A program made the translations under genes and the position numbers. Shown piece by piece: positions 8,856 to 18,495 of a DNA stretch of 64,000 bases (position 1 is the stretch's first letter; the number at the start of each line of letters is the position of its first letter). The DNA is from Citromicrobium bathyomarinum (GTDB lineage Bacteria; Pseudomonadota; Alphaproteobacteria; Sphingomonadales; Sphingomonadaceae). The notes beneath the pieces were generated by a model, which saw only the letters and a list, made by a program, of their open reading frames with translations, did no database searches and was not told where the DNA came from. The stretch is from positions 2,401,501 to 2,465,500 of the forward strand of contig CP155577.1 of NCBI GenBank assembly GCA_001306305.2, in the 5' to 3' direction.

Positions 8856-9635
8856 ATGGAAAGCAACGTCGTCGGCAATCTCGATGTCGCCATCTTGTGC
8901 GTCATCGCCTTCGTGACCTTCTTTGTCGGTCTGGTCGTGTACCTGCGACGCGAGGACAAGCGAGAGGGATATCCTGTCGAGGTATCGGGCTTAATGGGCC
9001 GCACGCACTCCGCAGAAGGCTTTCCGGCAGTGCCCAGGCCCAAGCTTTTCTTCCGCCCGCATGGCCGCGGCGTGGCACAGGCCCCGCGGGTGGAGGAACC
9101 GGAAACGGTCCGCCCCGGGCAGACGCTGCCGCCGATGGCCTTCCCGCTCGATCCCGGGCCCGACCCGCTCGAAGAAGGGATAGGCGCTGCCGCCTATACG
9201 ACCCTGCGCGAGGACGAGCCCGATCTCGACGTCGAGGGCGAGCCCAAGCTGATCTCTCTCAACGATCACCCTGAATATTACATCCCGACCGGCGATCCCG
9301 ATCCGCGCGGGTGGGTGCTGGTTTCCGCCGACGAGAAGGTTGTCGGCAAGGTCCATGATCTGTGGTTCAACCGCGCCGAGTTCTTCCTGCGCTATTTCGA
9401 GGTCTCGATCGACGGAGCAGAGGGACGGCGGCTGATCCCATCCTTCTTCGCGGAGGCCCTGCCGCGCGACAGCGCCGTTCGGGCAACGACGCTGATCGCG
9501 CGCGATCTGCGGCGCGCGCCGATACGCGCCGACGACAGCTGCATCACCATGCGCGAGGAAGACCGGCTCAACGGTTTCTTCGCCGGTGGCCTCCGGTTCT
9601 CCACCGGGCATGGCCAGATCCACGATCCGGCCTGA
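8856..9635 (+). CDS. puhA: Photosynthetic reaction centre H subunit
   Basis: A 259-residue H subunit. The N-terminal membrane helix (VGNLDVAILCVIAFVTFFVG) ends in YLRREDKREGYP, the family signature at the membrane exit. The cytoplasmic part has the PRC-barrel core (GWVLVSADEKVVGKVHDLW, RYFEVSI, GRRLIPSFFA). The H subunit caps the L/M reaction centre and shapes proton delivery to QB. I chose ATG 8856 because it aligns with the N-terminus of known PuhA proteins. An in-frame ATG at 8808 would place the PpsR box inside the gene, and neither start has an ideal ribosome site. The stop overlaps the puhB start by one base (TGATG). Confidence 0.95.
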   Translation: MESNVVGNLDVAILCVIAFVTFFVGLVVYLRREDKREGYPVEVSGLMGRTHSAEGFPAVPRPKLFFRPHGRGVAQAPRVEEPETVRPGQTLPPMAFPLDPGPDPLEEGIGAAAYTTLREDEPDLDVEGEPKLISLNDHPEYYIPTGDPDPRGWVLVSADEKVVGKVHDLWFNRAEFFLRYFEVSIDGAEGRRLIPSFFAEALPRDSAVRATTLIARDLRRAPIRADDSCITMREEDRLNGFFAGGLRFSTGHGQIHDPA

Positions 9636-10351
9636 TGGCAACGGCGATGCCCCTTGCGACGGCCACCAGTGGTACGCGGGAAACCGAGCTTTCGCTCAGT
9701 GACGATCCGAACGATCTGCCGATCGACATTGCTCTGGGCCTGCCCGGGCCGCTGCCCGATGGCGAGCATATCCTGTGGCATGGAAAACCCGATCGCGCCG
9801 CGCTGGCGCGTTACCTCTTTCGCTGGCCATGGCTAACCGGCTACTTCGCGCTGTTCGCCTTGCTGCCGATTGCCGCCACTGCCCGCGCGGGCGCCAGCGT
9901 CGCGCAGATCGCGTTCAGCCCGCTGCTGCTCTTGCCTGTCGCACTGCCCATCGCGGGCTTGGTACTGCTGTTCGCCTGGCTCATGTCGCGGACCACCACC
10001 TATGTCATCACCGACAGGCGGGTCGTCTTCCAGGTAGGCGTGGCCTTTACCCGCACGATCAACATTCCGCTGGCTCTGGTGACAGACGTATCCTCGCGGG
10101 AGCGCAAGCGTGGAATCGACATCGCGCTGACGCTGCGCCGGCCCAACAAGATCGCGTGGCTTGCCCTGTGGCCCCACGCGCGTAGCACGAAGTTGTCAGC
10201 ACCGGTGCCGATGCTGCGCGCACTACCACCCGCAAGCCCGGCAGCAGCGATCCTTGCCGACGCAGTCAGGCGGGCGGCCGCAGGCGCTGTCCACGCTCCC
10301 CGCATTGAGCGAAGCCCCGTCGGGATAAGCGCAAGGCCGGAGCATGTCTGA
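9635..10351 (+). CDS. puhB: Photosynthetic complex assembly protein PuhB
   Basis: A 238-residue protein with GEHILWHGKPD, then two or three membrane helices (residues ~65-120) and a PH-like domain (TTTYVITDRRVVFQVG, IALTLRRPNKIAWLALWPHAR), the usual PuhB architecture. PuhB assists assembly of the reaction centre and LH1 in the cytoplasmic membrane. The start ATG overlaps the puhA stop by one base and the end overlaps puhC by 8 nt, so puhABC is one tightly coupled operon. The C-terminal ~30 residues are Ala/Arg-rich and probably variable. Confidence 0.9.
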   Translation: MATAMPLATATSGTRETELSLSDDPNDLPIDIALGLPGPLPDGEHILWHGKPDRAALARYLFRWPWLTGYFALFALLPIAATARAGASVAQIAFSPLLLLPVALPIAGLVLLFAWLMSRTTTYVITDRRVVFQVGVAFTRTINIPLALVTDVSSRERKRGIDIALTLRRPNKIAWLALWPHARSTKLSAPVPMLRALPPASPAAAILADAVRRAAAGAVHAPRIERSPVGISARPEHV

Positions 10352-10796
10352 GATCACCGTTCCGCGCGGCGCGCTGATCGGTGCGGCGCTTCTGATCGGC
10401 TTTACCGTGACCGCGATCAGCACCTCGCGGCATTACGATGTCGGACGACTGACCGTGCAGACGGCACAGGCAGGCGAACGCCGCATGCTGATCTTCGAGC
10501 CGCTTCCCAACGGCGAAATGATGGTTTTGAGCGAGCGCCGGAAGCCGGTCGCACATCTCGTGATCGAGGGAGACACCTTCGCGATGGCAGCCGTCCGCGC
10601 CCTCGCCATGCAGCGCGACGATCGGGAATTCGCGCACGATTTTCGCCTGCTCGTCCAGCGTGATGCTGCCGGGCATGTCGAGCTGGCCGATCCCGATACC
10701 GGGCGCACGGTCAAGCTGCAGGGCTTCGGCCAAGCGAGCGCCAAGGCCTTCGCCCGCTATCTCGACACCGGTGACGGGCAGTACACACCCGGCTGA
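10344..10796 (+). CDS. puhC: Photosynthetic complex assembly protein PuhC
   Basis: A 150-residue protein with one N-terminal membrane anchor (GALIGAALLIGFTVTAIS) and a periplasmic domain. Features include RMLIFEPLPNGEMMVL and VHL-type beta strands ending RYLDTGDGQYTPG. This matches the small PuhC family needed for efficient reaction-centre/LH1 assembly. It is the last gene of puhABC and converges on pufC, leaving 102 bp between them. In larger photosynthesis clusters further genes (e.g. acsF) often follow puhC; here none does. Confidence 0.85.
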   Translation: MSEITVPRGALIGAALLIGFTVTAISTSRHYDVGRLTVQTAQAGERRMLIFEPLPNGEMMVLSERRKPVAHLVIEGDTFAMAAVRALAMQRDDREFAHDFRLLVQRDAAGHVELADPDTGRTVKLQGFGQASAKAFARYLDTGDGQYTPG

Positions 10797-10898
10797 GCGT
10801 GCCTGATCACTGTGGCTGGGCTCAGGTAACGACCCTCATCTCTCCAACTCGCTATACGCCCATGCCGTATTCGCGGCACTTGGCCGAGGGTTGGGCCG

Positions 10899-12047
10899 CT
10901 ACTCGCCGCCCTGCTGCAAACCGGCGGGCGTTGGCGCGGGTTCGCTAATTTCGGCCTCGTACGGCAGTCGGGTTTCAAACGCCGTCTCCCGTGTGATCGC
11001 ACTGCCCGAACCCGGACCCCGCAATCCCTCGTAACCGCGTGCCATTGGTGCCCCACCCAGCGGGCGCGACATGCCGTTATGGCAGGTGCCGCAATCGACC
11101 TTGGCGACGTCGCCGAGCGGACCGAGCCGATCGGCAGGAAACAGGTCATGCATCTGGACCAGGTAGTCGCGGTTGATCCCCCGCGTCATGCGGATGCCGT
11201 ACCACGCGGTAATCCGCTTCGGCGTGCTCTGCGACCAGTCGGCGAAGGCGCGGCTGTTGTGGCAGAAGTTGCAATTGACCCCCAGCCCGTCGGACATCTG
11301 CATCATGAGTATGTAGATGTTCTCCAGATCCGCCAGATCGGTAACTTCGCCGGATACAGAGCGCGCCTGCGCCCCCATGATCTGCTGATCGTCCAGCAGA
11401 TAGTTTTCGAACGCAGCGCGCGGGAAGAAATCGCGCATGGTCTTTGCCGTTCGGTTCCATGGCGGCGGCTTGCCGACGATACCACCCATCGGCGGCTTGG
11501 GCGCGACTGCCTTGAACCAGTGACGAGGCGGCACGCCCTGCCCGCGGTGGCAGGTATAGCAGGTGACCCCGACATCGCCGACGTGCCTGGAATTCGCATT
11601 GATATCGCGGACCATCGTCAGCATCCGCCGGGCGACTTTCTTGGTGTACATGTCGTCCGCCGCGAAGCTCGCGTCAGGGTTGTGGCAATAGGCGCAGCCT
11701 TCCTCGGGCGCGACCCATTCGGTGATCGACAGCATCAGGTGATCGAATTGCGCAGCGTCCAGATCGCCCAATACCTGGACGTTCTCATACGCCTCTCCGG
11801 CGGATACTCCGCGTGCCTCGAACGGTTCGATCGATGCCGGGACGAGATTGAGCGGGTCGCTGCGGGTCCGTTCGGAGGTGAAGGTGTTCATCGCGATACC
11901 GCGCCAGCCCCATTCGCGCGATTCGATCGTATCCCAAGGCGCATCCCAGGTCGGCACCAGCACGACGAACAGCAGCGTCGCGAATGCCGCAGCGAGCGCG
12001 AAGATGCCGAGGAGGCTAGACCGCGGGCGCTTTTCCAGAGGAGTCAT
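10899..12047 (-). CDS. pufC: Tetrahaem cytochrome subunit of the reaction centre
   Basis: A 382-residue protein with an N-terminal signal anchor ([21 protein letters not shown]) and exactly four CxxCH haem sites: CAYCH, CYTCH, CNFCH and CGTCH. Conserved context such as [10 protein letters not shown] and [13 protein letters not shown] is present. PufC sits on the periplasmic face of the reaction centre and re-reduces the special pair using soluble cytochrome c. I see no lipobox Cys after the anchor. The tail of about 25 residues is Pro/Ala/Glu-rich. It overlaps pufM by 4 nt (ATGA) and is the last gene of pufLMC, converging on puhC. Confidence 0.95.
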   Translation of the reverse strand: MTPLEKRPRSSLLGIFALAAAFATLLFVVLVPTWDAPWDTIESREWGWRGIAMNTFTSERTRSDPLNLVPASIEPFEARGVSAGEAYENVQVLGDLDAAQFDHLMLSITEWVAPEEGCAYCHNPDASFAADDMYTKKVARRMLTMVRDINANSRHVGDVGVTCYTCHRGQGVPPRHWFKAVAPKPPMGGIVGKPPPWNRTAKTMRDFFPRAAFENYLLDDQQIMGAQARSVSGEVTDLADLENIYILMMQMSDGLGVNCNFCHNSRAFADWSQSTPKRITAWYGIRMTRGINRDYLVQMHDLFPADRLGPLGDVAKVDCGTCHNGMSRPLGGAPMARGYEGLRGPGSGSAITRETAFETRLPYEAEISEPAPTPAGLQQGGE

Positions 12048-13102
12048 TGGGATACCTCCGGCGAAGGAGCGGGCGCAGGTGCTGCGGACAGATCAAGCGA
12101 GGCGCTCGTTCCGCCGGTGGCCGCGCGAACCTGCTCTGCAATCTCGGGCGGAAGAGTCATGTCGGGATAGGTCGCAGGGTACTCGGGCGCGAGACCCCAT
12201 TTGACGCCCCACAGATACCAGTTATCGACCACGGTCCCGGTCAGCAGGATGCCGATCGCGCCCGAGAATGTCGTCAGGATGGCGAACCAGTAGGCCCAGC
12301 GATGGACGGACTCGAAGGTCGCGTTGAAGCCCATGGTCCAGCGCCAGAACAGCGCGCCGCGCTCCGCCGCAGTGCCGCGATCGACGATTTCCTCCGTCTC
12401 CCGCTCGCCCCCGAAGCGCGACACTGCGAGGATCGTGCCGCCGTGCATCGCGAACAGCAGCACAGATCCGTACAGGAATACGATCGAGAAACAGTGGAAC
12501 GGGTTGTAGTAGAAATTGCCGTAGAGGACGGAGAAAGACGGGGTCCAGTTGAGGTGCGGGATGATCCCGAAAGGCGGTGCCTCGTGCCACGATCCCATCA
12601 GCATCGGGCGAATGAAGCCGAGGCTAAGATAGAGGAAAATCGCACTGGCGAAGGCCCACGCGACATGCGTGCTCATCCCCAGTGCCTTGGCGCGAAGATA
12701 CATCCGGCACCACCACAGCAGGATCGAGGCGGTCAGGAAGAAACCCGCCCAGATCCACCAGCCCCCCTCCGTCAGCGGAACGAAGGGGGTGAAGCCCCAC
12801 TTCGCCTCCGGCGGATCAAGCCGGTGCCACGCCATCCCTTCGATGAAGGCGACCGGGTTCCAGTGGACCGATGCCCAGAAGTTGAGGCCGATGATCTCGA
12901 TCGCGATAAAGCCGCAGATCAGCGAGGCGATACCGCAGAATCCCAGATAGGTCGGGCCGATCTGCGGGTCGCCGATCTTGCCGATCCATCGGTTGAGGAC
13001 CGGCTTGATAATGCGCGGAGGCTCATGGCCCTTCAGCGGCAGCCCAGGGTCGTAAGGCCCGTGGATCTGGATCTGCGAATAGAGAGAGTGAAACGAAGCC
13101 AT
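12044..13102 (-). CDS. pufM: Photosynthetic reaction centre M subunit
   Basis: A 352-residue M subunit with five membrane helices. Pigment and iron ligands are visible in conserved motifs: [32 protein letters not shown] and [16 protein letters not shown]. It carries the inactive B branch and QA site of the type II reaction centre and pairs with PufL. ATG 13102 overlaps the pufL stop by one base (TGATG). The C-terminus extends ~30 residues past the last helix and ends in an Ala/Pro-rich stretch ([14 protein letters not shown]), somewhat longer than in Rhodobacter. Confidence 0.96.
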   Translation of the reverse strand: MASFHSLYSQIQIHGPYDPGLPLKGHEPPRIIKPVLNRWIGKIGDPQIGPTYLGFCGIASLICGFIAIEIIGLNFWASVHWNPVAFIEGMAWHRLDPPEAKWGFTPFVPLTEGGWWIWAGFFLTASILLWWCRMYLRAKALGMSTHVAWAFASAIFLYLSLGFIRPMLMGSWHEAPPFGIIPHLNWTPSFSVLYGNFYYNPFHCFSIVFLYGSVLLFAMHGGTILAVSRFGGERETEEIVDRGTAAERGALFWRWTMGFNATFESVHRWAYWFAILTTFSGAIGILLTGTVVDNWYLWGVKWGLAPEYPATYPDMTLPPEIAEQVRAATGGTSASLDLSAAPAPAPSPEVSQ

Positions 13103-13944
13103 CAACCGAGCCCCCCCAGCCCCATGTCGTTCCAGAAGGGCAGCTGCAGATACCAGTCGTAGAAATAGGGCCAGCCGCTGACCCAGAAGGGGCCGCTGAT
13201 CAGGATGCAGATCGCACTCCAGAACCCGGCGTTGATCGCAGCGAACCAGCCGAGCCTGTGAATGCCGAGCGGCCCGATGGAATAGGCGATGGTGTCGCGA
13301 AAATACTGGTTTTCATGCTGGCCGTGCTTCACGTCTTCACCCTCTGGCGGGTTGACAGCGGACAGGATGACCCCGCCATGCATCGCGAGCATCAGCGTGG
13401 TGCCGAAGAAGAACGTCACCGCCAGCATGTGCGCCGGGTTGTAATGGAAATGCAGGCCTTGGTAGCCGACGTTGGAGACCCAATCGAGATGGCTGAAAAT
13501 GCCGTAGGGAAAGGCGTGGCCCCAGGCGCCCAGCATGATCGGGCGGAACACTTCGAGGCTGAGATAGGCGAAAATCGCGAAGGAAAACGCGATCGGGATA
13601 TGGAAGCCCATGCCCAGCTTGCGGGAGATTTCCACCTGCCGCAGCGCCCATGAAACGAACGCCCCGATCGCGCAGACGGTGATGATCTGCCACAGCCCCC
13701 CTTCGCGTAAGGGAGCGAGGCCGAGGCCATATTCGATCGCGGGCGGCGCGATGTCGATCTGCCAGATATTCCACGTGCCGCCGATAGCCGCACCATAGAC
13801 GATCAGACTGGTGCCGAGCAGTGCGAAGAACGCGGTCGTGACACCGAAGAAGCCGACGTAGAACGGCCCGACCCAGAAGTCGAAGAGATCGCCGCCAACC
13901 AGCGTGCCCCCCGCGACGCGATATTTCCGCTCGAAACTGAGCAT
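13102..13944 (-). CDS. pufL: Photosynthetic reaction centre L subunit
   Basis: A 280-residue L subunit starting [19 protein letters not shown], the near-universal PufL N-terminus; the frame runs further upstream but ATG 13944 is fixed by the family. Bacteriochlorophyll and iron ligands are in [23 protein letters not shown] and [11 protein letters not shown]; the C-terminus has [11 protein letters not shown]. It carries the active electron-transfer branch and the QB site. It is the first gene of its operon. The antenna genes pufB and pufA, which normally precede pufL, are absent: only ~200 bp separate it from the next gene upstream. Confidence 0.96.
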   Translation of the reverse strand: MLSFERKYRVAGGTLVGGDLFDFWVGPFYVGFFGVTTAFFALLGTSLIVYGAAIGGTWNIWQIDIAPPAIEYGLGLAPLREGGLWQIITVCAIGAFVSWALRQVEISRKLGMGFHIPIAFSFAIFAYLSLEVFRPIMLGAWGHAFPYGIFSHLDWVSNVGYQGLHFHYNPAHMLAVTFFFGTTLMLAMHGGVILSAVNPPEGEDVKHGQHENQYFRDTIAYSIGPLGIHRLGWFAAINAGFWSAICILISGPFWVSGWPYFYDWYLQLPFWNDMGLGGLG

Positions 13945-13969
13945 CGACACGGCACGACCCCTCGGCAAA

Positions 13970-14013
13970 TGTACAACATACAAGACACAATATAGTGTCC
14001 ATTTACATTTACG
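13970..14013. promoter_or_regulatory. Paired PpsR/CrtJ-type boxes upstream of pufL
   Basis: A perfect TGT-N12-ACA palindrome (13970-13987) and a second one with a single mismatch (TGT-N12-ACG, 13996-14013), separated by exactly 8 bp, just upstream of pufL. The outer box is nearly identical to the perfect puhA box (16 of 18 positions, with three substitutions at most when the flanks are included). Spacing and sequence fit cooperative CrtJ/PpsR binding. Confidence 0.72.
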
Positions 14014-14143
14014 TCGCACAATATCGCGAGCGCCGCAAGGTGAAAGCATCCGGGCCACCGGACAGATGCTCGCCCTTTCCTCGCCGCCGAAGGCGAACCC
14101 AGCGACAGAGCGTCACCGGATGTCCGAATGACGATGCGATGGA

Positions 14144-14413
14144 TTATTGCGACCGGCCGGGCAGTGTCTGCCCACCCTGTCGGAGCGACTCGGCGCGCAT
14201 CGTCTCAGCCCTCTTGGCGTCGGCATCGGCGCTCGCCCACTGCCTGACCACGTGGGTCATCAGTTCCAGATCGTTGAGCACCTCGACCGGGTCGCGCTGC
14301 CGCGCGCTTGCCAGGCCGCGCTTGACCCAATCGCTGACAGCAGGATGCCCCAGCGCCCAGGCGAGCCGATCCTTGACCAGCCTGACTTCCTGCGCGCACT
14401 CATCGACCGGCAT
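14144..14413 (-). CDS. Small protein of unknown function coupled to dabA
   Basis: An 89-residue, predicted all-helical, soluble protein, rich in Ala, Arg, Asp and Glu, with no membrane segment or recognisable motif ([20 protein letters not shown]... [15 protein letters not shown]). I do not recognise the family. It is likely real: a strong AAGGAGG site lies 6 nt before the ATG, the start overlaps the end of dabA by 14 nt, and codon use resembles its neighbours. It is the last gene of a dabB-dabA-orf operon, so a role in assembly or regulation of the bicarbonate transporter is plausible but only inferred from position. Confidence 0.6.
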   Translation of the reverse strand: MPVDECAQEVRLVKDRLAWALGHPAVSDWVKRGLASARQRDPVEVLNDLELMTHVVRQWASADADAKRAETMRAESLRQGGQTLPGRSQ

Positions 14414-16811
14414 CGTATGCCTCCTTGTCCGCGGGCAATGCCTCCCATCGCGAACCGCCGAGATAGCGATGGGTCAGGCCCTCCGCTCCCATCGCGAAGA
14501 GATGCAGCCAGCGCTTGTCGAACAGGCCGCGCACCCTATCGTGCCGGGAAAGGATATCGCTCATCGCCTCGCACGGTGCCTCGATGCACACCGACAGACG
14601 CAGCGGCTGATGGATGAGCTTTTCCCCATCATGCACGGATTGCCACGGCAGGCCTGCGCGCAAGGGGCCGCCATTTCCCTCGATCACGCCCACCCCTCCC
14701 ACGACATTATGGAGAAGCTTGTTGCCCGCACCGAATGCCTGCGGAGCAACTGCCGAGCCATAATATTGCAGGCTTATCCAGCTCGCCACGACCACCGGTG
14801 CGGTCATGATCAGTTCGAGCACGGGGAAGCCGCGCTCCTCGTCCAGCCTCCAGTCGTAGTCGTGCAGGAAGGTGCGCCCTTCAAGGTTGCGGCCGGAGGT
14901 CCGCTGACGCGGTGCGGCGATGAACGCCTGGCATCCGGTGAGCCCCCATTCGGGCCGCACCTCGGCCCAGTTATGCGCCCGCGCAGACACGTCCTGCGCA
15001 CGCCGGGCACCGGGAAGCCGCAGCGCGCGTTCGCCCCGCGCGATCTCTCCAGCCGCGACCAGCCATTGTCGCACGTGGTCGAGCTGAGCGCGATGCGCAT
15101 CGCTTGGCCGGTCACGATCGTACAGCGTGACCCGGTCGGTGGTGGTATCATGCAGCGCGGCGACAAACAGCGTATCGTGCGGGATGGCGATGCCCCGCTC
15201 GACCAACGCTTCGCGAACCGCCGGATCGTTGAGTATCTGCGCCAGAAGCCGCGCGTTGACCTCCCCCGAATAGCCGCCGCAGGCACCGCAGTGCAGGCCG
15301 CTGGCGTGTGGATTGTTGACCACGTTGGCACCATGCCCTGCCAGCAGCACGATTGGCGCAAACCCGTCGACCAGTGACATCGCCCGCAGCACGGTTTCCG
15401 CCGCATCGACCCGCGCCTCGGGCGCAAGGTCGGGATCGAAGCGCGGGGAGGGATCATTGCGAGCCGAGGCCGAGGCGATGCCCAACCCGTCGCGCACCAG
15501 CTTGCCGATATAGACCGGGCCCATCGCCTCGACGAAGGCGAAGGAGGACACTGCAGCAAGCTTGAAGCGGCCCCAGGCGCGCTTAGCCCTGGCACGATAG
15601 CGTTGAGCCAGATCGCCCTCCGCATCCTGCACGCCGCCGGCGCGTGAGGTGACGGCAGGGTTGAGCAACACGGGCAGGCGATGCTCGTCGACATCGGATG
15701 CGAACCGCCGGTGTTCGGCAGCAACGCCGAAGAAGCCTGCGAAGCCCAGCGTGCGGATCGCGGGATCGACCGACTCCAGCGCGCGCCGGAAGACTTCGGA
15801 GCGCACGTCGATGCAGAACGCCGCCTGCAGTGCGAGGCGATCGGACGCGCGGCCAGGCAGCGGGGTGGCGAGCGTCGCGGCAAGCTTGCGCTGTGCGGCC
15901 CGTTCGGCGGCCTCCTGCAGGATCTCGTCCACCACCTGTCGGCGCGAGGGCCTGATCGGTGCGGAGTGCGCGGCACGCATGGTGGTCCAGTCTTCGTCGA
16001 TCTGCGTCTCGTGCTGCAGGAACAGCGCCTCTTCCCACAGGAGCCTGATCGCGAGCAGATCGATCAGCGTCTCGTCGGTCGTCCGGGCGAGCTCCGCCCG
16101 CCACAATTCGTAGCGCGCGAACTGCGCCCAGCCGCCCAGCGACATCAGCAGCTGATGGAACACCGTGTCGAGCGCCGCCTCGCCCAGCCCCAGCCGCGCG
16201 ACCGAGCGGGCGATGGCGTGGCGCGCGTTCTCGGGCGCCTCCGCGACGAAGCGCGCGAACCCCTTCAGCCCCATGATTTCAGGCGTGAGATCGTGCGTCG
16301 CGTAGGCGCGCCAAGCGGCCCATGCGGACCGGTCGCGTGGGGCGGCCCACAGCGCCTGCCCGCGATCGAAGTAGCCACCGGCCCAGACGCCGATCCGCTC
16401 TGCGATAATGCCCGGCCAGTCTGTCCCGCTGCGCTCTGCGACGAGGTCCGCCACGGTCCGCAGCGCGTTGGGGATTGGAAGATCCTTGTCCAGCTCAGCC
16501 TCAAGCATAGCGAGATCGCGCGGCTTGCTCTCGTGCGGGGAGCTGACGAGCGCGGCGGCCAGATCGGTCTGCGCGATCTCGCCCGAAGCGATCCGCTCTG
16601 CATACCAGCTGCGCGGCATGACCACCGGCACCTCTCCAACCCGCGACAGTCGGGCTGCGGCCTGGGCCAGAGTGGCTTCGCTCTGGCCGAGGAAGGGATT
16701 GACCGCGACCGAGGACGACAGCGGCCAAAGCGGAGGGATCTGCCGGACAGCGGCATCGGCCGCGCGGGACATAACGGCCTCGTTCACGGGGTCTTGGCAG
16801 GACATGAGCAT
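14400..16811 (-). CDS. dabA: Inorganic carbon transporter subunit DabA (DUF2309)
   Basis: An 803-residue DUF2309/UPF0753 protein. The carbonic-anhydrase-like zinc site appears as [13 protein letters not shown] (Cys and Asp) and [26 protein letters not shown] (His and Cys). The N-terminus has the family motif VAVNPFLGQ. DabA works with the membrane subunit DabB to hydrate CO2 vectorially and accumulate bicarbonate, driven by ion-motive force. ATG 16811 is chosen: AAGGAG lies 9 nt upstream and it begins 14 nt after dabB. The open frame continues upstream inside dabB, but that part is only antisense-free overlap without family similarity. Confidence 0.92.
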   Translation of the reverse strand: MLMSCQDPVNEAVMSRAADAAVRQIPPLWPLSSSVAVNPFLGQSEATLAQAAARLSRVGEVPVVMPRSWYAERIASGEIAQTDLAAALVSSPHESKPRDLAMLEAELDKDLPIPNALRTVADLVAERSGTDWPGIIAERIGVWAGGYFDRGQALWAAPRDRSAWAAWRAYATHDLTPEIMGLKGFARFVAEAPENARHAIARSVARLGLGEAALDTVFHQLLMSLGGWAQFARYELWRAELARTTDETLIDLLAIRLLWEEALFLQHETQIDEDWTTMRAAHSAPIRPSRRQVVDEILQEAAERAAQRKLAATLATPLPGRASDRLALQAAFCIDVRSEVFRRALESVDPAIRTLGFAGFFGVAAEHRRFASDVDEHRLPVLLNPAVTSRAGGVQDAEGDLAQRYRARAKRAWGRFKLAAVSSFAFVEAMGPVYIGKLVRDGLGIASASARNDPSPRFDPDLAPEARVDAAETVLRAMSLVDGFAPIVLLAGHGANVVNNPHASGLHCGACGGYSGEVNARLLAQILNDPAVREALVERGIAIPHDTLFVAALHDTTTDRVTLYDRDRPSDAHRAQLDHVRQWLVAAGEIARGERALRLPGARRAQDVSARAHNWAEVRPEWGLTGCQAFIAAPRQRTSGRNLEGRTFLHDYDWRLDEERGFPVLELIMTAPVVVASWISLQYYGSAVAPQAFGAGNKLLHNVVGGVGVIEGNGGPLRAGLPWQSVHDGEKLIHQPLRLSVCIEAPCEAMSDILSRHDRVRGLFDKRWLHLFAMGAEGLTHRYLGGSRWEALPADKEAYDAGR

Positions 16812-16825
16812 TGCTTTTCTCTCCT

Positions 16826-18388
16826 TCACCGGGGGCTGCGCGGGGTGGTCCAGTTGCCGATCAGACGATCGAACAGGGCATTGGCGTAGAGCCCGTTGGA
16901 CAGGTGGACGCGCAGGCCTGCTGCGGCAGGGTGGTTCGACCAGATCGGAAACATCGCCTGCGCCACCGCGACCACGCCGAAGCTGCACACGGTCAGTACC
17001 AGCAGCGCCCATTCGAGTGGCCCCGGCGCGGGCGTCGGCGGGAGCGCGCCCTTGGTCAGCCACTCGGTGATGGTCTGGAGCGCGAAGTAGCTGATCGAGG
17101 CAGCGACGGCGGCCAGCGCGGTGCGCCGGGTGAGCACGCGCGGGGCAGCATCGGCGAGCCCTTGGGCAAGCAGATAGGCAACGCCGAAGATCAGGATCGC
17201 GCCCAGCGTTATCGCCTGGGGCGACTTGTGCCCGATACCGAAGACAAGGCCGATGATGGCATAGATCGCCAGCGCGAGCGCGAAAGCGCGCGCGACCGCC
17301 CATCCATCGGGGATCGCGATCGGCCCGGGACGGCGGATAGAAGCGACCACCTCCACCGCTCCGCCCGAGGAAAGAAACGCGTGCGCCTTGTAGAGCGAGT
17401 GCGCGACGATATGCAGCAGCGCGAGCGGGAACAGCGCCAGGCCGCATTGCATGATCATGAAGCCCATCTGCGCAATGGTCGACCAGGCGAGCGAGTTCTT
17501 GACCGCCGACTGGGTCAGCATCGCAAGCCCGCCAAGCAGGGCGGAAAAGCCGCCGATGATGACCAGCACGGCAAGCACGCCGGGGCTCAGCAGCATGACA
17601 TCGGCGAAGCGGACCAGCAGGAACCCGCCGCCATTGACCACGCCTGCGTGGAGCAGCGCGGAAACAGGTGTCGGCGTCTCCATCACCTCGGTCAGCCAGC
17701 CATGGACGGGGAACTGTGCAGACTTGAGGATCGCGGCGAGCGCCAGCAGCGCGGCTGCCAGTCCCGATCCCCCGGGGGCAACGCCCGCGCGGGCAGCGTC
17801 CGCGATCGCGGCAATATCGGCGGTGCCATAGCCGAAGAACAGCAGCGCTGCGGCTCCGATCAGCGCTGCATCACCGACCCGGGCGACAAGGTACTTCTTG
17901 CGGGCGGCGCGCACGGCCTGCACCCGGTCCGGGTAGAACAGCAGCAGGCGATGGAGGCACAGGCTGGTCGCGATCCAGGCGACCACGAAATGGAACAGGT
18001 TGCCGCCCTGCACCAGCAGCAGCACCGCCGCCAGAGTTGCGGCCATCCAGCCGAGGAATGGCCCACGCCGTGCCTCTCCATCGAGATAGGAGATGGAATA
18101 GCGCAGCACGATCCAGCCGACAAAGGCGACCAGCGCCAGCATGGTCGCGCTGACCACATCGAGCCGCGCCGCAAAGCCCAGACCGCCGATGCCCAACAAT
18201 ACCCCCGTCTGGGGGCCGTGGAGGACCAGCAACGCGAGAGCCGCCACGCCGATGGCCAGCGCACCAAGCGATGCGGCCTCGACCAAACGTGGGACGAGCC
18301 CCCAGCGATGCTTCGATGCGAAGGGCGCGATCGCGGCGGCGAGCAACAGCAGCGCCGGTGCGCCAAGGAGCAGGAAATCGAGGATCAT
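16826..18388 (-). CDS. dabB: DAB transporter membrane subunit DabB (NuoL/MrpA-like)
   Basis: A 520-residue membrane protein of the proton-translocating NADH-quinone oxidoreductase subunit L/MrpA superfamily, with about 13-14 helices. Conserved channel segments include [29 protein letters not shown] and [14 protein letters not shown]. Its position directly before a DUF2309 gene identifies it as DabB rather than a complex I or Mrp subunit; no other nuo or mrp genes are nearby. It is predicted to couple cation influx to CO2 hydration by DabA. It is transcribed divergently from a LysR gene across a 107-bp promoter region. Confidence 0.9.
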   Translation of the reverse strand: MILDFLLLGAPALLLLAAAIAPFASKHRWGLVPRLVEAASLGALAIGVAALALLVLHGPQTGVLLGIGGLGFAARLDVVSATMLALVAFVGWIVLRYSISYLDGEARRGPFLGWMAATLAAVLLLVQGGNLFHFVVAWIATSLCLHRLLLFYPDRVQAVRAARKKYLVARVGDAALIGAAALLFFGYGTADIAAIADAARAGVAPGGSGLAAALLALAAILKSAQFPVHGWLTEVMETPTPVSALLHAGVVNGGGFLLVRFADVMLLSPGVLAVLVIIGGFSALLGGLAMLTQSAVKNSLAWSTIAQMGFMIMQCGLALFPLALLHIVAHSLYKAHAFLSSGGAVEVVASIRRPGPIAIPDGWAVARAFALALAIYAIIGLVFGIGHKSPQAITLGAILIFGVAYLLAQGLADAAPRVLTRRTALAAVAASISYFALQTITEWLTKGALPPTPAPGPLEWALLVLTVCSFGVVAVAQAMFPIWSNHPAAAGLRVHLSNGLYANALFDRLIGNWTTPRSPR

Positions 18389-18476
18389 GAGCAGGTGGCT
18401 TCCCGTGGCTGTGAACTACGGGGCGGGAGCTATGCGCGCGTTGAGAATAAGAAAAATACATTGTTCTGAGTATTTC

Positions 18477-18493
18477 GTTCTGTTTAAAAGAAC
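18477..18493. promoter_or_regulatory. Palindrome in the dabB/LysR divergent promoter
   Basis: GTTCT-N7-AGAAC ends two bases before the GTG start of the LysR gene, and a further GTTCT lies at 18463-18467. Placement between the regulator and dabB suggests an autoregulatory or activating LysR-type site. This is inference from position and symmetry only. Confidence 0.4.
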
Positions 18494-18495
18494 GG

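Noticed and set aside
10793-10825. Stem between puhC and pufC (CTGAGC/GCTCAG) as terminator
   Set aside because: Six base pairs with a 21-nt loop and no T run; too weak to call.
16811-18469. Long plus-strand frame opposite dabB
   Set aside because: Runs of Arg, Gln and Asp with no motif; it mirrors dabB, which has clear membrane-protein signatures.
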